From positions 260,081 to 324,080 of the forward strand of contig NZ_JBGCBY010000009.1 in NCBI RefSeq assembly GCF_041262165.1: a stretch of DNA of 64,000 bases. Reading direction: 5' to 3'. The stretch comes from Streptacidiphilus sp041262165. Its GTDB lineage: Bacteria > Actinomycetota > Actinomycetes > Streptomycetales > Streptomycetaceae. The notes under the pieces are model-generated. The model searched no databases and had not been told where the DNA came from. It saw only the letters and a program-made list of their open reading frames with translations. Numbering within the stretch: the stretch's first letter is position 1; each line of letters begins with the position of its first letter. Positions 50,054-61,244 of the stretch are shown piece after piece. A program made the position numbers and the translations under genes.

Positions 50054-50362
50054 TCATGCCAGGCGGCGGGGCCAGGGATCGGCGATCCGCATCAGCCGGC
50101 CGTCGTGGACGTACCAGCTCACATGGCCGCCCAGCTCCACTTGGCAGCGCCACTGGACCGGCCGCCCTGCGGCGTTCCACGACCACGCCCAGACCACGCC
50201 TTCTTCCCAGCTCCCGTCGCGCATCGCGACCAGGACGTCACGACGCCGCGTCGAACATGGATCGGTGACCAGAGGAGGAACCGCGCGCGCCAGCAGGACT
50301 GGCCAGTCGGCCGGAGTCTCCTGGTGGAGTGAGCGGTTTGGAGCAGGGTGCGTATCGAACAT
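50054..50362 (-). CDS. Conserved hypothetical protein, 102 residues
   Basis: Tryptophan-rich soluble protein beginning MFDTHPAPNRSLHQETPADW, with RRRDVLVAMRDGSWEEGVVW and later VSWYVHDGRLMRIADPWPRR. The alternating Trp/charged pattern suggests a small beta domain. I do not recognise the family; similar short proteins are found in streptomycetes. No strong ribosome site is seen at the ATG. Confidence 0.55.
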   Translation of the reverse strand: MFDTHPAPNRSLHQETPADWPVLLARAVPPLVTDPCSTRRRDVLVAMRDGSWEEGVVWAWSWNAAGRPVQWRCQVELGGHVSWYVHDGRLMRIADPWPRRLA

Positions 50363-50582
50363 AGATTCGATACTGCCACTACGGGCCCGCCCGTACCAAT
50401 CCGCCGTGCGTGTTCGCGGTGTGGCGACCCTTGACCCGGTCGAGGTCGGCGACCACGTGTCGGACGCCGCCGCCGGAACCACCGTTCGACTCCGCGTGGG
50501 TCTGCGCCGACCAAAACACGTTGGCGCGCGATTCCGGCTCGGTGGGGCGTCTGAGACCTCAGTGACCGGGCAGAAGCAGGGC

Positions 50583-50912
50583 ATGAGTGAAGTTCTGGTG
50601 GAGCAGGACCCCGGACGCATCGACCCTCAGGACATGGCCGTCATCTTGGCCGTGCTGGACGGCATCGCCGTGTCCGCGGAACCGACCCGACCGGTCGAGG
50701 TCGCATCCGAGGGCAGCTGGACGCTGTGCGTGCACTGGCTCCAGAAGGGCCCGGTGTCGGCGGACACCGAAGCAGCGCTGCCGGCGGCACTGACCCGCAT
50801 CCGCGACCACTTCGTCACCCGCGAACGCACCCCACCCTCACGGATGGAACTCCGAGGGCCCGACCACGAGATCCTCCTGACCGTCGGATCCGGAAGTCCC
50901 GCAGCCGGGTAG
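50583..50912 (+). CDS. Conserved hypothetical protein, 109 residues
   Basis: Soluble protein starting MSEVLVEQDPGRIDPQDMAV, with a helix (MAVILAVLDGIAVSA), a strand WTLCVHWLQKG and a helix ALPAALTRIRDHFVTRER. The even amphipathic pattern is compatible with a real small domain. No family assigned. A weak AGCAGGG lies upstream of the ATG at 50583. Confidence 0.55.
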   Translation: MSEVLVEQDPGRIDPQDMAVILAVLDGIAVSAEPTRPVEVASEGSWTLCVHWLQKGPVSADTEAALPAALTRIRDHFVTRERTPPSRMELRGPDHEILLTVGSGSPAAG

Positions 50913-51058
50913 TGGGAGCGTTCGATTCACGCCCGGGGGCTCAGCCCTGAACCCTGATCAGTTCCAGGGCTGCCTCGATGCCGCCCCGCAAGGTGTGGGC
51001 ACCTCGCAGCCGGTCCGCCGCACCGCGGATGCCTGTGGCGGGAAAGCACGACGCGGGG

Positions 51059-51077
51059 CGCGCCCTGTTCGGGCGCG
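51059..51077. terminator. Bidirectional hairpin between convergent genes
   Basis: CGCGCCC (51059-51065) pairs with GGGCGCG (51071-51077) around the loop TGTTC. It lies between two converging genes. Confidence 0.5.
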
Positions 51078-51086
51078 TCACTCTGC

Positions 51087-51116
51087 AACCGCGCCTACCC
51101 GAACCGCGCCTACCCG
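51087..51116. repeat. 15-bp exact tandem duplication
   Basis: AACCGCGCCTACCCG is repeated without gap at 51087-51101 and 51102-51116. Confidence 0.85.
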
Positions 51117-51164
51117 CGATCTCCGCGGCGCATCCGTCAATGGCCCGGCACCCCCACCCTGCGA

Positions 51165-52076
51165 CTACCCTCCAACGCCGCGCGCGCCAGCCGTTCGGCC
51201 ACCGCGATCCGCCGCCGTTTCGGGCAGTTGCTCGCGCAGGACCGTGCTCAGGGCGATGGGTTCGCGGCCGAGCAAGGTTTCCAGCGTCGAGTCGACGGCC
51301 GCGAATTCGCCTGCGCGACTGGCTGCGAAGATGCCGAGCAGTTGGCCTGCCGTCTCGGCAGGGACGCCGCCGCCCACCAGTTGCTGCCGAAACTGCTCGT
51401 CCGGTGCGGTGGTCCTGGTGATGGTGCGGCCGGTGACGTCGGTGGCGATGCGAGCGATGTCGTCGAAGGTCAACGCCTGCGCTGCGGTGAGCGGGGGCGT
51501 GGGCCCGTCGATGCGGCCCTCGTCGGCCAGGATGGCGGCGGCTGCGTCGGCGAGGTCGGCGTGGGCGGTCCAGCTGACCGGTCCGTCTGCCGGGAGCACG
51601 ACCTGGCCGGACTGCATGGCGTGACCGAGGAACTGCACCGCGCTGGCGGCGTAGAAGCCGTTGCGCAGCGAGGTGAACGGCACACCGGAGGCGCGCAGCG
51701 CCTCCTCGGTGGCCGCGTGGTCGCGGCAGGGCTGGAACTCCGACGAGGCGCTGGCGCCCATGTGGCTGGTGTAGAGGACGCGTCGAGCACCGGCCGCGAC
51801 GGCCGCGTCGATCGCCACACGGTGCTGCTGCACGGCCTCTTCGCCCATCCTGTCGACAGAAACGATCAGCACCTGGGAGGCGTCCTCGAAGGCGTGGGCG
51901 AGGCTGTCGGCGTCGGTGAAGCTGCCTTGCCGCACCCGTACCCCTTGGTCGGCGAACGCTTGTGCCTCGAGCGGGACGCGGACGCTGACGCCGACCTGGC
52001 CCGCAGGCACGCGGGTCAGCAGCCGTTCGACGATCTGGCGTCCGAGCTGTCCGGCGGCTCCGGTCACGATGATCAT
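51165..52076 (-). CDS. NmrA-like NAD(P)H:quinone oxidoreductase (QOR2-type)
   Basis: Protein of 303 residues with MIIVTGAAGQLGRQIVERLL at the N-terminus, VLYTSHMGASAS and LRNGFYAASAVQFL, matching atypical SDR proteins of the YtfG/QOR2 type that reduce quinones or sense redox state. It is divergent from a TetR gene; palindromes in the 90-bp spacer probably control both. Divergent TetR/oxidoreductase pairs of this sort usually respond to electrophiles or quinones. Confidence 0.9.
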   Translation of the reverse strand: MIIVTGAAGQLGRQIVERLLTRVPAGQVGVSVRVPLEAQAFADQGVRVRQGSFTDADSLAHAFEDASQVLIVSVDRMGEEAVQQHRVAIDAAVAAGARRVLYTSHMGASASSEFQPCRDHAATEEALRASGVPFTSLRNGFYAASAVQFLGHAMQSGQVVLPADGPVSWTAHADLADAAAAILADEGRIDGPTPPLTAAQALTFDDIARIATDVTGRTITRTTAPDEQFRQQLVGGGVPAETAGQLLGIFAASRAGEFAAVDSTLETLLGREPIALSTVLREQLPETAADRGGRTAGARGVGG

Positions 52077-52096
52077 GTTGCGCTCCGGCGATCTAG

Positions 52097-52131
52097 TTCC
52101 AGTGGAATCAGAATCAGGGTATCACTGATAC
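52097..52131. promoter_or_regulatory. Two palindromes, TTCCAGTGGAA and GTATCACTGATAC
   Basis: TTCCAGTGGAA at 52097-52107 and GTATCACTGATAC at 52119-52131 are odd-length perfect palindromes in the 90-bp gap between the divergent oxidoreductase and TetR genes. The second is the more likely TetR operator. Confidence 0.55.
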
Positions 52132-52166
52132 TAACGACGGAAACACATGTGCTGTATCGTCGATAT

Positions 52167-52913
52167 ATGCCGCCACCTTCACGCGTCAGGAACGACACTG
52201 CCGCCGCCGACTCCGACCCCGCAGCCGGAGGCCGTGAGCAGACCCGACAACGCGTCATCGAGGCAGCCGCCGACCTGCTGACGCGCGAGGGCCGTGACGC
52301 CGTCACCACCCGCGCGGTCGCGGTGGCGGCAGGCATGCAGCCACCGGCCATCTACCGGCTGTTCGGCGACAAGAACGGGCTACTCGATGCGGTCGCCGAG
52401 CATGGCTTCGCCACGTTTCTCGCGGCCAAGCACGTCGACCCCGACCCGCAGGACCTCATCGAGGACCTACGGGCGGGCTGGGACCTGGCAGTCGAGTTCG
52501 GTCTGGCCAATCCCGCCCTGTACACGCTGATGTACAGCGAGCCCACAAGGGCCACGTCGGCCGCCTTCAAGGCCGGCATCGAGATCCTGATGGGCCGTAT
52601 CCGGCGCCTCGCCGCGGGCGGCTGGCTCCGCGTTGACGAGGAGCTTGCGGCCACGCTCATCCACGCCACAGCGCGCGGCGCGGTGCTCACCTGGCTGTCC
52701 CTGCCCGAAGACCGGCGCAATCCGGCCCTGTTGACCGCTCTGCGGGAGGCCATGGTCGCCGCCGTAACCAACCAGGAGCCGGCCGTGCCGGACGCGGGCC
52801 CGGCCAGCGCCGCCCGGGCCCTGCGCGCCACGCTGCCCGAACAGACGACGCTCAGCGGCGCGGAGCAGCATTTGCTGAGGGAGTGGCTGGACCGCCTCGC
52901 CTCCGAGGGTTGA
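52167..52913 (+). CDS. TetR-family transcriptional regulator
   Basis: Regulator of 248 residues. After a 20-residue disordered start, the helix-turn-helix reads RQRVIEAAADLLTREGRDAV and QPPAIYRLFGDKNGLLDAV (residues about 25-75). The ligand domain begins near residue 85 (FGLANPALYTLMYSEPTRA). The ATG at 52167 lies 36 bases after a palindromic operator. Likely represses itself and the divergent oxidoreductase gene. Confidence 0.93.
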   Translation: MPPPSRVRNDTAAADSDPAAGGREQTRQRVIEAAADLLTREGRDAVTTRAVAVAAGMQPPAIYRLFGDKNGLLDAVAEHGFATFLAAKHVDPDPQDLIEDLRAGWDLAVEFGLANPALYTLMYSEPTRATSAAFKAGIEILMGRIRRLAAGGWLRVDEELAATLIHATARGAVLTWLSLPEDRRNPALLTALREAMVAAVTNQEPAVPDAGPASAARALRATLPEQTTLSGAEQHLLREWLDRLASEG

Positions 52914-53118
52914 GGCGCCACGGCTCGTGCGTTCTCGCGGGTGCGCCGAGGGCAGCGGGCGCGGGCCCCTGCCCGGGCGGCAGGCGGTGAGGTTGCACTG
53001 GTAGCGGCCCACCGTAGCTGCCGAAGACGATCGACCAGGGCGTTGTCGATGGCCGCGGCTCCCTTCGGCTGCGGATCAGCCCTCGGCTCCTACCGGTTGG
53101 GGCGCTCTTCCGCCCGTT

Positions 53119-53634
53119 TCAGACCTCGAGCAGGCGGTTCAGCAGCCGGCGGTACTCCTGCAGGGCGATCCGCATCGCCTCGGTGGACACGCCGGCGTCG
53201 TGCGCGGCGCTGCCGGCGGAGCGGCTGGTGTCCCATCGGTCGCGCAACTCGCCCTGACGTGCCGAGACCGACTCGGCCAGTTGCCTGGCGACCTGCTCGA
53301 CCAGGCTCGCGGCCTCCTCGACGGCGTGGCGCGGGTCGTCCACGAAATCGCCCTGGATGGTCCGCCAGCGGTCGCGCAGTTTCTCGGTCGCCGATTCCTG
53401 GAAGAGCCGCTGGGTAGCGCCGAATTGGGACACCGCCGGGTTGCGCGGATCGCCCCGGTCCGGTTCGGACGCCGAGGAATCGGCCACCGGGGCTGCCTCC
53501 TCGGGCTGCGCAGCCACCTCAGCAGGTTCCTCAGCAGCCACCTCAGCGGCCGCCACCTGCTCCGAGGGCTCGTTCTCGCGGAGCGCGCGGCCCTGGAGGT
53601 TCTCGCCGGGCGCGGCGAACCTGCGGTCATTCAT
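53119..53634 (-). CDS. Hypothetical helical protein with acidic Ala/Glu-rich start
   Basis: Protein of 171 residues. The first 75 are disordered and acidic (repeated VAAEE, VAAQPEE). The rest is helical, with KLRDRWRTIQGDFVDDPRHAV, EEAASLVEQVARQLAESV and a C-terminal segment RIALQEYRRLLNRLLEV. The same W-x-x-x-Q-x-x-F-V-D pattern occurs in the upstream membrane protein. Its ATG overlaps that gene's stop (ATGA). Function unknown. Confidence 0.75.
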   Translation of the reverse strand: MNDRRFAAPGENLQGRALRENEPSEQVAAAEVAAEEPAEVAAQPEEAAPVADSSASEPDRGDPRNPAVSQFGATQRLFQESATEKLRDRWRTIQGDFVDDPRHAVEEAASLVEQVARQLAESVSARQGELRDRWDTSRSAGSAAHDAGVSTEAMRIALQEYRRLLNRLLEV

Positions 53635-54209
53635 CGATTCGTCCTCTCAGTCGTCTCGTTCGTACGGTTCGTACGCGCCTCCGCTGCGGCGTCATCGCGC
53701 ACGAGTACGTCGAAGGTCTCGCGGGCCCGTACGAACGCCTCGCGCAGTTCCTCGGTGCTGGCGCTGCCGCCCTGAGCGCGTTCTGCTGCGGCGCGGGAGG
53801 AGCGGTAGCCCTCCCGGGCCTGCGCGTGGCGCACCGACAGCGCTGCGTAGTGATCGTCGTCCGGGTAGCCCAGGTCCCGCAGCAACGTGGTCAGCAGTGC
53901 GTCGGCATCGAGGACGGCCTTCGCCGGCGCATCGACGAACTGCTCCTGCAGCGTGGCCCACTGGGCGAGGAAGCGCTCGCGCGCGGCGGCGTCCAGCGGT
54001 CGTACCTCGATCTCCTTGGCGCGCCTGATCCGGTGCTCCAGGTCCCGCTCCGCCGCCTTGGCATTACCCTCGTGCTGGGCCACCGACCGGTGGTACTCCG
54101 AGCCGAACTGCCGTTGCAGGCGCCGGCTGCGCAGACGCGGCTGCATGACCGCCAGTGCCGGCGCGGCGACCAGGACGACGGCTGCCACCACGACCCATGT
54201 GATCAACAT
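53631..54209 (-). CDS. Hypothetical membrane-anchored helical protein
   Basis: Protein of 192 residues with one N-terminal helix (LITWVVVAAVVLVAAPALAVM) followed by a long cytoplasmic helical region. FLAQWATLQEQFVDAPAKAVLDADALL mirrors RWRTIQGDFVDDPRHAVEEAASL of the next protein, so both share one domain. The ATG at 54209 follows GGAAGAGGAA. It forms a coupled two-gene operon. Family known to me only as conserved in actinomycetes; no function assigned. Confidence 0.8.
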   Translation of the reverse strand: MLITWVVVAAVVLVAAPALAVMQPRLRSRRLQRQFGSEYHRSVAQHEGNAKAAERDLEHRIRRAKEIEVRPLDAAARERFLAQWATLQEQFVDAPAKAVLDADALLTTLLRDLGYPDDDHYAALSVRHAQAREGYRSSRAAAERAQGGSASTEELREAFVRARETFDVLVRDDAAAEARTNRTNETTERTNR

Positions 54210-54430
54210 GCGTTCCTCTTCCCGCTGTTCGGGTGTCTCGCCGCGCGCTGGTCCCAACGCGCATCCCTGTCCGGCGACTTACCGAATCGGCGCCGAGTAA
54301 ACGAGAAGCCTGGAACCGCTGCTGGATCTGCGGCCGTGTCGTGCGTGTCCATACCGGCGCGCACTGTCCCGGTGACGTCCGAGACGATATCCGTTGGCAC
54401 GTCAGCAGCCCTGACTGCTTGGATCCGGGC

Positions 54431-54862
54431 ATGAACACTCACCTGCCGGACGGCTACGAGATCTCCACCGACCGCGCGCGCCTCGATGCCGCGCTGATCC
54501 ACCAGTGGCTGTCGCAGGACGCCTACTGGGCGCTCGGCCGTGGTCGCGAGAAGCAGGATCTGGCCATCGCCGGCTCGCTCAACTTCGGCGTCTACGACAC
54601 CGCGTCCGACGCCCAGCTCGGCTACGCCCGCGTGGTCACCGACCTGGCCACCTTCGCCTGGCTCTGCGACGTGTACGTCGCACCCGCCGCGCGCGGCAAG
54701 GGTCTCGGTACGGCCTTGGCCGCCGCTGTGCGGGACCACCTCGCCCCCTACGGTCTGCGCCGCATCCTGCTGGCCACCGCGGACGCCCACGCGGTGTACG
54801 CCAAGGTGGGCTTCGCGCCGCTGACGACGCCGCAGAAATGGATGGCGCTCGGCGAGCAGTGA
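54431..54862 (+). CDS. GNAT-family N-acetyltransferase
   Basis: Protein of 143 residues with the acetyl-CoA-binding loop VYVAPAARGKGLGTALAAAV (R-x-x-G-x-G/A) near residue 90 and LLATADAHAVYAKVGF at the end. The N-terminal part reads LIHQWLSQDAYWALGR, typical of a small stand-alone acetyltransferase group. Substrate unknown. It is divergent from the helical-protein operon and followed at 37 bases by the CDF gene. Confidence 0.9.
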   Translation: MNTHLPDGYEISTDRARLDAALIHQWLSQDAYWALGRGREKQDLAIAGSLNFGVYDTASDAQLGYARVVTDLATFAWLCDVYVAPAARGKGLGTALAAAVRDHLAPYGLRRILLATADAHAVYAKVGFAPLTTPQKWMALGEQ

Positions 54863-54899
54863 GCCGACCGGCCCGGGACCGGTTTGGCACACTGCTGCG

Positions 54900-55505
54900 G
54901 TGACCATCGAGAAGACAACGACCCGAGAAGCCCTGCTCAAGCGCGGCTTCGCGCTCGAATACAGCACGCTCGGCTGGAACGTGGTGGGCATCGCGGTGCT
55001 CGCCGTCGGCGCCGTCAGCGCCCGCTCCGTCGCCCTGGCCGGCTTCGGCCTGGACTCCCTGATCGAGATCGGCGCCTCCACCGTCGTGATCTGGGAACTG
55101 TCCGGCAGCGGCGAGGACCGGCAGCGCAGGGGCCTACGGCTGATCGGCTACGCCTTCGCCGCCCTGGCGCTGTACCTGCTGGTCCAGTCCACGCTGGCGC
55201 TGGTCTCCGGCTACCGCCCGCACCACTCCACCCTCGGCATCGTGTGGACCGCGATCACCGCGGCAGTGATGTTCGCCCTGGCCGCGGGCAAGGCCCGCAC
55301 CGGCGCCGCCCTGGACAACCCCGTCCTGAGGACCGAAGGCCGGGTCACCTTCGTCGACGGACTGCTCGCCACAGCGGTCCTGCTCGGGCTGGTCCTGAAC
55401 TCGGCGCTCGGCTGGTGGTGGGCCGACCCGGCCGCCGGCTACGTCCTGGTGTACTACGCCGTCCGCGAGGTGCGGGAGATCTTCTCCGCCCACCCGGACG
55501 AGTGA
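54900..55505 (+). CDS. Cation efflux (CDF-like) membrane protein
   Basis: Protein of 201 residues with five to six helices. The metal-site-like motif GFGLDSLIEIGAS sits in the second helix and TEGRVTFVDGLLATAVLLGL in the fifth, as in the cation diffusion facilitator family; the C-terminal cytoplasmic domain is short. It probably exports a divalent metal such as zinc or iron. GTG start at 54900. Confidence 0.8.
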   Translation: MTIEKTTTREALLKRGFALEYSTLGWNVVGIAVLAVGAVSARSVALAGFGLDSLIEIGASTVVIWELSGSGEDRQRRGLRLIGYAFAALALYLLVQSTLALVSGYRPHHSTLGIVWTAITAAVMFALAAGKARTGAALDNPVLRTEGRVTFVDGLLATAVLLGLVLNSALGWWWADPAAGYVLVYYAVREVREIFSAHPDE

Positions 55506-55633
55506 CGCCAAGGGATCAAGAACTGTCGTCGTCACCCGCCTGGGCCTGTTGACCGACCCGCCACGCTGGTGGCGGCCGTGGTGGCTCTGTGGGCGACGCC
55601 GCAGGCGATCGGTGGCTGACCGTGAGATGCCCA

Positions 55634-55793
55634 AGACCGACCGGCAAATGGAGGGTGGGAGAAGGAGCGGGTCGAGGGCCGAGTCCAGGCGGTGCCGACG
55701 AAGGAGCCATGGCGGAGCCCTGGCGACTGAGGAGAAGCCGTCTGGGCGAGAGCCATCGGCCCGCGACGCCGCCCTCCATTTGCCGGTCGGTCT
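55634..55793. repeat. 160-bp element with 22-bp perfect terminal inverted repeats
   Basis: The left arm (55634-55655, beginning AGACCGACCGGC) and the right arm (55772-55793, ending CCGGTCGGTCT) are exact complements over 22 bases, enclosing 116 bp. The right arm runs into the encapsulin stop codon (55792-55794). No target-site duplication is evident. It could be a MITE-like element, a long-loop terminator or a structured RNA. The rest of the spacer from 55506 holds no gene. Confidence 0.8.
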
Positions 55794-56592
55794 AAGCGTG
55801 GGCCAGGGCCACGACAGCCTCGTCGGTGTAGGTCAGGAACGTCAGCGACTCCTGCAGGTAGAGCTGGATGTTCTGCGCGTCGTGGGACAGATACCCGATG
55901 CTCAGGTCCTGCCCGAGGCGCAGCTCGAAGTCTCCGCCGCGGGCCGACAGCAGGACCGCGCCGTCCAGGGCCGGTGCCCAGACGATCTCCCCGTCCAGCA
56001 GCCTGGCCAGGTGGCTGTGCACCGGATACCCGTAGTCGGAGGTCTCGTTGACCGCTGTGAAGGCGTCGGCCCCGAGCAGCAACGAGTACGGGCCGCCCAC
56101 CCCGGCCAGCCGCAGGGCGGTCAGTGCGCGGCTGACGGCGTTGGGGTACTCGCGGACGTCGGCGGGCAGCACCAGCGGCGGATTGGACGAGCTCTTTCTC
56201 AGCCCGGTGATGCCCGCCGCGGGAAATCCGTCGAACACCGCCCCGTCCTCGGCCAGCGCCATACTCCTGGCAGCGGCCTTGACCGGCTGCCAGTCCGAAT
56301 CCTTCGCACCACGCGCGACGTCGTCGACAGCACTGCGGGTGACGGTGAACGGCACCCGCAGTTCGACCAGCGGCTGCGCCTGCCGCAGGCTGGCGACCAC
56401 GCCCTCGGCCGGAGGCTGGATCTCATGCAGGTGACCGGTCCCGGCGGCGGCCAGCTCCGTGCCTTCGGGCCCGATCAGGTCCAGGACCCGGCGCGCGGCC
56501 ACATGCAGGACAAACGTGCGCCGCGCCTCCTCCTCGATCTGGCTCCAGGCCTCGGCCGAGACGGGCGCGAGTTCTCGGTGCAGGTTGTCCAT
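55792..56592 (-). CDS. enc: Encapsulin shell protein, family 1
   Basis: Protein of 266 residues of the HK97-like encapsulin (linocin M18/CFP29) family. It has the typical start MDNLHRELAPVSAEAWSQIEEEA, LIGPEGTELAAAGTG and the C-terminal part YPVHSHLARLLDGEIVWAPALDGAVLLSARGGDFEL. It self-assembles into a protein nanocompartment that holds the DyP peroxidase encoded just upstream. The ATG overlaps the DyP stop (TGATG), giving coupled synthesis of cargo and shell. Confidence 0.96.
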   Translation of the reverse strand: MDNLHRELAPVSAEAWSQIEEEARRTFVLHVAARRVLDLIGPEGTELAAAGTGHLHEIQPPAEGVVASLRQAQPLVELRVPFTVTRSAVDDVARGAKDSDWQPVKAAARSMALAEDGAVFDGFPAAGITGLRKSSSNPPLVLPADVREYPNAVSRALTALRLAGVGGPYSLLLGADAFTAVNETSDYGYPVHSHLARLLDGEIVWAPALDGAVLLSARGGDFELRLGQDLSIGYLSHDAQNIQLYLQESLTFLTYTDEAVVALAHA

Positions 56593-57635
56593 CAGGATGT
56601 GCTCCTTTTCAGGCTGCCGATACCGAGGGAACCCGTGGACCCTGGCGACACCGACAGGGCTTCGGGCGCGGCGGGTGTCGCCGGGAGGTCCGGCAGGTTA
56701 GCCAGGAAGTCGGCGGTGGGGGTGAAGAAGAGCCCGCCGGTTGTCGCGGTGGAGAAGTCGAGGATCCGGTCGTGGTTGCCGGGCGGGCTGCCGAGGAACA
56801 TGTTCTGCAGCATCTGCTCGGTCACCGCGGGTGTGCGGGAGTAGCCGATGAAGTACGTGCCGAACTCGCCCCGCCCGACGGCGCCGAAGGGCATGTTGTG
56901 GCGCAGGATCTGCTGCTGGGAGCCGTCCGGCCCGATGACGGTGGTCAGAGCCACGTGCGAGTTCGACGGCTTGACGTCGTCGTCCAGCTCGATGTCCGAC
57001 AGTTTGGTACGGCCGACCGCACGCTCCTGTTCCTCCACCGGCAGCTGGCTCCACGCCTCCAGATCGTGCAGGTACTTCTGCACGACGACGTAGCTGCCCC
57101 CGGCGAAGTCGGGGTCCTCCGCTCCGATCAGCACCGCGAGCTCCGCAGCGCGGCCGGTCGGATTCTCGGTTCCGTCGACGAACCCGATCAGGTCGCGTTC
57201 GTCGAAGTACTTGAATCCATGGACTTCGTCGACGACGGCGACCGCCCCGACCAGGCGGCTCGTGATCTGCTGGGCCAACTCGAAGCACAGGTCCATGCGC
57301 CGGGCCCGGATGTGGAAGAGCAGGTCGCCGGGCGTCGCCGGGGCCCGGTGCCGGTCGCCGACCAGCTCGCGAAAGGAATGGAGTTCGGCCGGCTTCGGGC
57401 CGCCGAACAACCGGTCCCACGCCGTCGAGCCGATACTGGTCACGCATGCGAGTCCGGCCATCGGCACACGGAACCCGACCGACCGCTGAAGTCCCGCGAG
57501 GTCGGCCAGCAGCTCCCGGACGATCGGTTCGCCGCCCGGGTCGATGGTCACCACGAGGAACACCGCGGCGCTGGTCAGCGGAGTCAGGACGGGTTGCGGC
57601 TCGGCGTCGAGCGCCAGCGGCGGCACTGGCGTCAT
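56592..57635 (-). CDS. dyp: DyP-type haem peroxidase, encapsulin cargo
   Basis: Protein of 347 residues. GFVDGTENP carries the GxxDG distal Asp, SNSHVALTTV the proximal haem His, and QILRHNMPFG the distal Arg and Asn. The last residues (GSLGIGSLKRSTS) match the encapsulin cargo-loading peptide, so the enzyme is packed into the shell encoded next. The linker before it is Pro/Ala/Ser-rich. ATG at 57635 is chosen over an upstream GTG at 57716 because the family begins there. Confidence 0.96.
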   Translation of the reverse strand: MTPVPPLALDAEPQPVLTPLTSAAVFLVVTIDPGGEPIVRELLADLAGLQRSVGFRVPMAGLACVTSIGSTAWDRLFGGPKPAELHSFRELVGDRHRAPATPGDLLFHIRARRMDLCFELAQQITSRLVGAVAVVDEVHGFKYFDERDLIGFVDGTENPTGRAAELAVLIGAEDPDFAGGSYVVVQKYLHDLEAWSQLPVEEQERAVGRTKLSDIELDDDVKPSNSHVALTTVIGPDGSQQQILRHNMPFGAVGRGEFGTYFIGYSRTPAVTEQMLQNMFLGSPPGNHDRILDFSTATTGGLFFTPTADFLANLPDLPATPAAPEALSVSPGSTGSLGIGSLKRSTS

Positions 57636-57746
57636 GCGTGCACACTCCAGAGAGTCTGTTCCGGCGAGTGGATCTGTTCTGGCGGACCCGACCAGGCGTC
57701 CGGGGACGCCGCGCACCGCCCGCGCTCACCCCACCACCCTCGGCCG

Positions 57747-57773
57747 CTCCCCGGACCCCCGCCATCCGGGGAG
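57747..57773. terminator. Hairpin between thioredoxin and DyP genes
   Basis: CTCCCCGGA (57747-57755) pairs with TCCGGGGAG (57765-57773) around a 9-nt loop. A further direct copy of TCCGGGGAG lies at 57788. It probably ends the chaperone-thioredoxin transcript. Confidence 0.6.
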
Positions 57774-57802
57774 TCCGTTCGTGCAGCCTCCGGGGAGTGC
57801 GG

Positions 57803-58242
57803 TCACGCGTGCTGGACGCTGTCTGTCAGGGCCTTCTCCACCCATTGCCGCAAGGCGGGGGCGGGGGCGGCTCCCGCCTGGCGGGCGATGGTCCGGCCGT
57901 GGTCGAGGACCAGCAGGGTGGGCACCGCCTGCACCTCGAAGCGCTGGGCCAGGGCTGGTGACCGGTCGATGTCCACCTTGACGAGCTTGATCCTGCCGGC
58001 CAGTTCGGTGGCGACCCGTTCGAGGGCGGGGCTGACCATCCGGCAGGGGCCACACCAGGTGGCCCAGAGGTCCACCAGGACGGGCAGGCTCGCCTGTTCG
58101 GCGACCGCGGCGAAGTCCGCGTCGCCGGCCTCGGCGATCCAGGGCAGGGGGGTCTGGCAGTTGCCGCACCTGGGGCGGCCCTGCGCGGCGGCGGGGACCC
58201 GGTTGGTCTTGCCGCAGTTGGTGCAGCGGACGGTGATGGCAC

Positions 58243-58246
<4 letters not shown>
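57803..58246 (-). CDS. Thioredoxin with N-terminal zinc ribbon (Trx2/TrxC-like)
   Basis: Protein of 147 residues. The start carries two CxxC pairs (VRCTNCGK and RCGNCQTP) of a zinc ribbon, followed by the thioredoxin fold with the active site LWATWCGPCRMVSP and the cis-Pro region VQAVPTLLVLD. It reduces disulfides, and the zinc site of related proteins is redox sensitive. Its ATG overlaps the clpB stop (ATGA), so it belongs to the chaperone operon. Confidence 0.95.
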
Positions 58247-60860
<2,614 letters not shown>

Positions 60861-60870
<10 letters not shown>

Positions 60871-61244
60871 GGGGGTCGCTCCTCGGCGGATCGCTCACTG
60901 CGACGCAGCGCGGTCTCCAGTCGGTCGATGCGGTCGAGCAGGTCGAGGACCAGCCCGATGGCCGCGTAGTTGAGGGACAGCCCGGTCCGCAGCCGCTGGA
61001 CCCGGGCGATGGCCGCCGGGGCGCCGGCGCGGAACCAGAGCCGGCCGAGGCCGTCCCGCTGGGCGTCCACCAGCCCGAGCGCGACGAAGCGGCGGACCAG
61101 GTCCGGCGCGAGGCCACTGCGAAGGGCGACGGTGTCCAGGCTCAGCCGGTAGGGATCAGCCGGGTAGATCCGCACCAGCGCATAGTGGGCACCGGTGTCG
61201 GCCTTTTCGGCAGCTCCGGTGGGAGGACGCTGTTGGGCTCTCAT
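60861..61244 (-). CDS. CbpM-like chaperone modulator (MerR-related)
   Basis: Protein of 127 residues with a MerR-like winged helix region YRLSLDTVALRSGLAPDLVRRFVALGLVDAQRD and a C-terminal helix LNYAAIGLVLDLLDRIDRLETAL. CbpM proteins bind the J-domain of CbpA-type co-chaperones. It occupies the place of hspR in the usual dnaK-grpE-dnaJ-hspR operon, so it may instead or additionally act as a regulator. Its ATG overlaps the dnaJ stop (ATGA). Confidence 0.85.
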
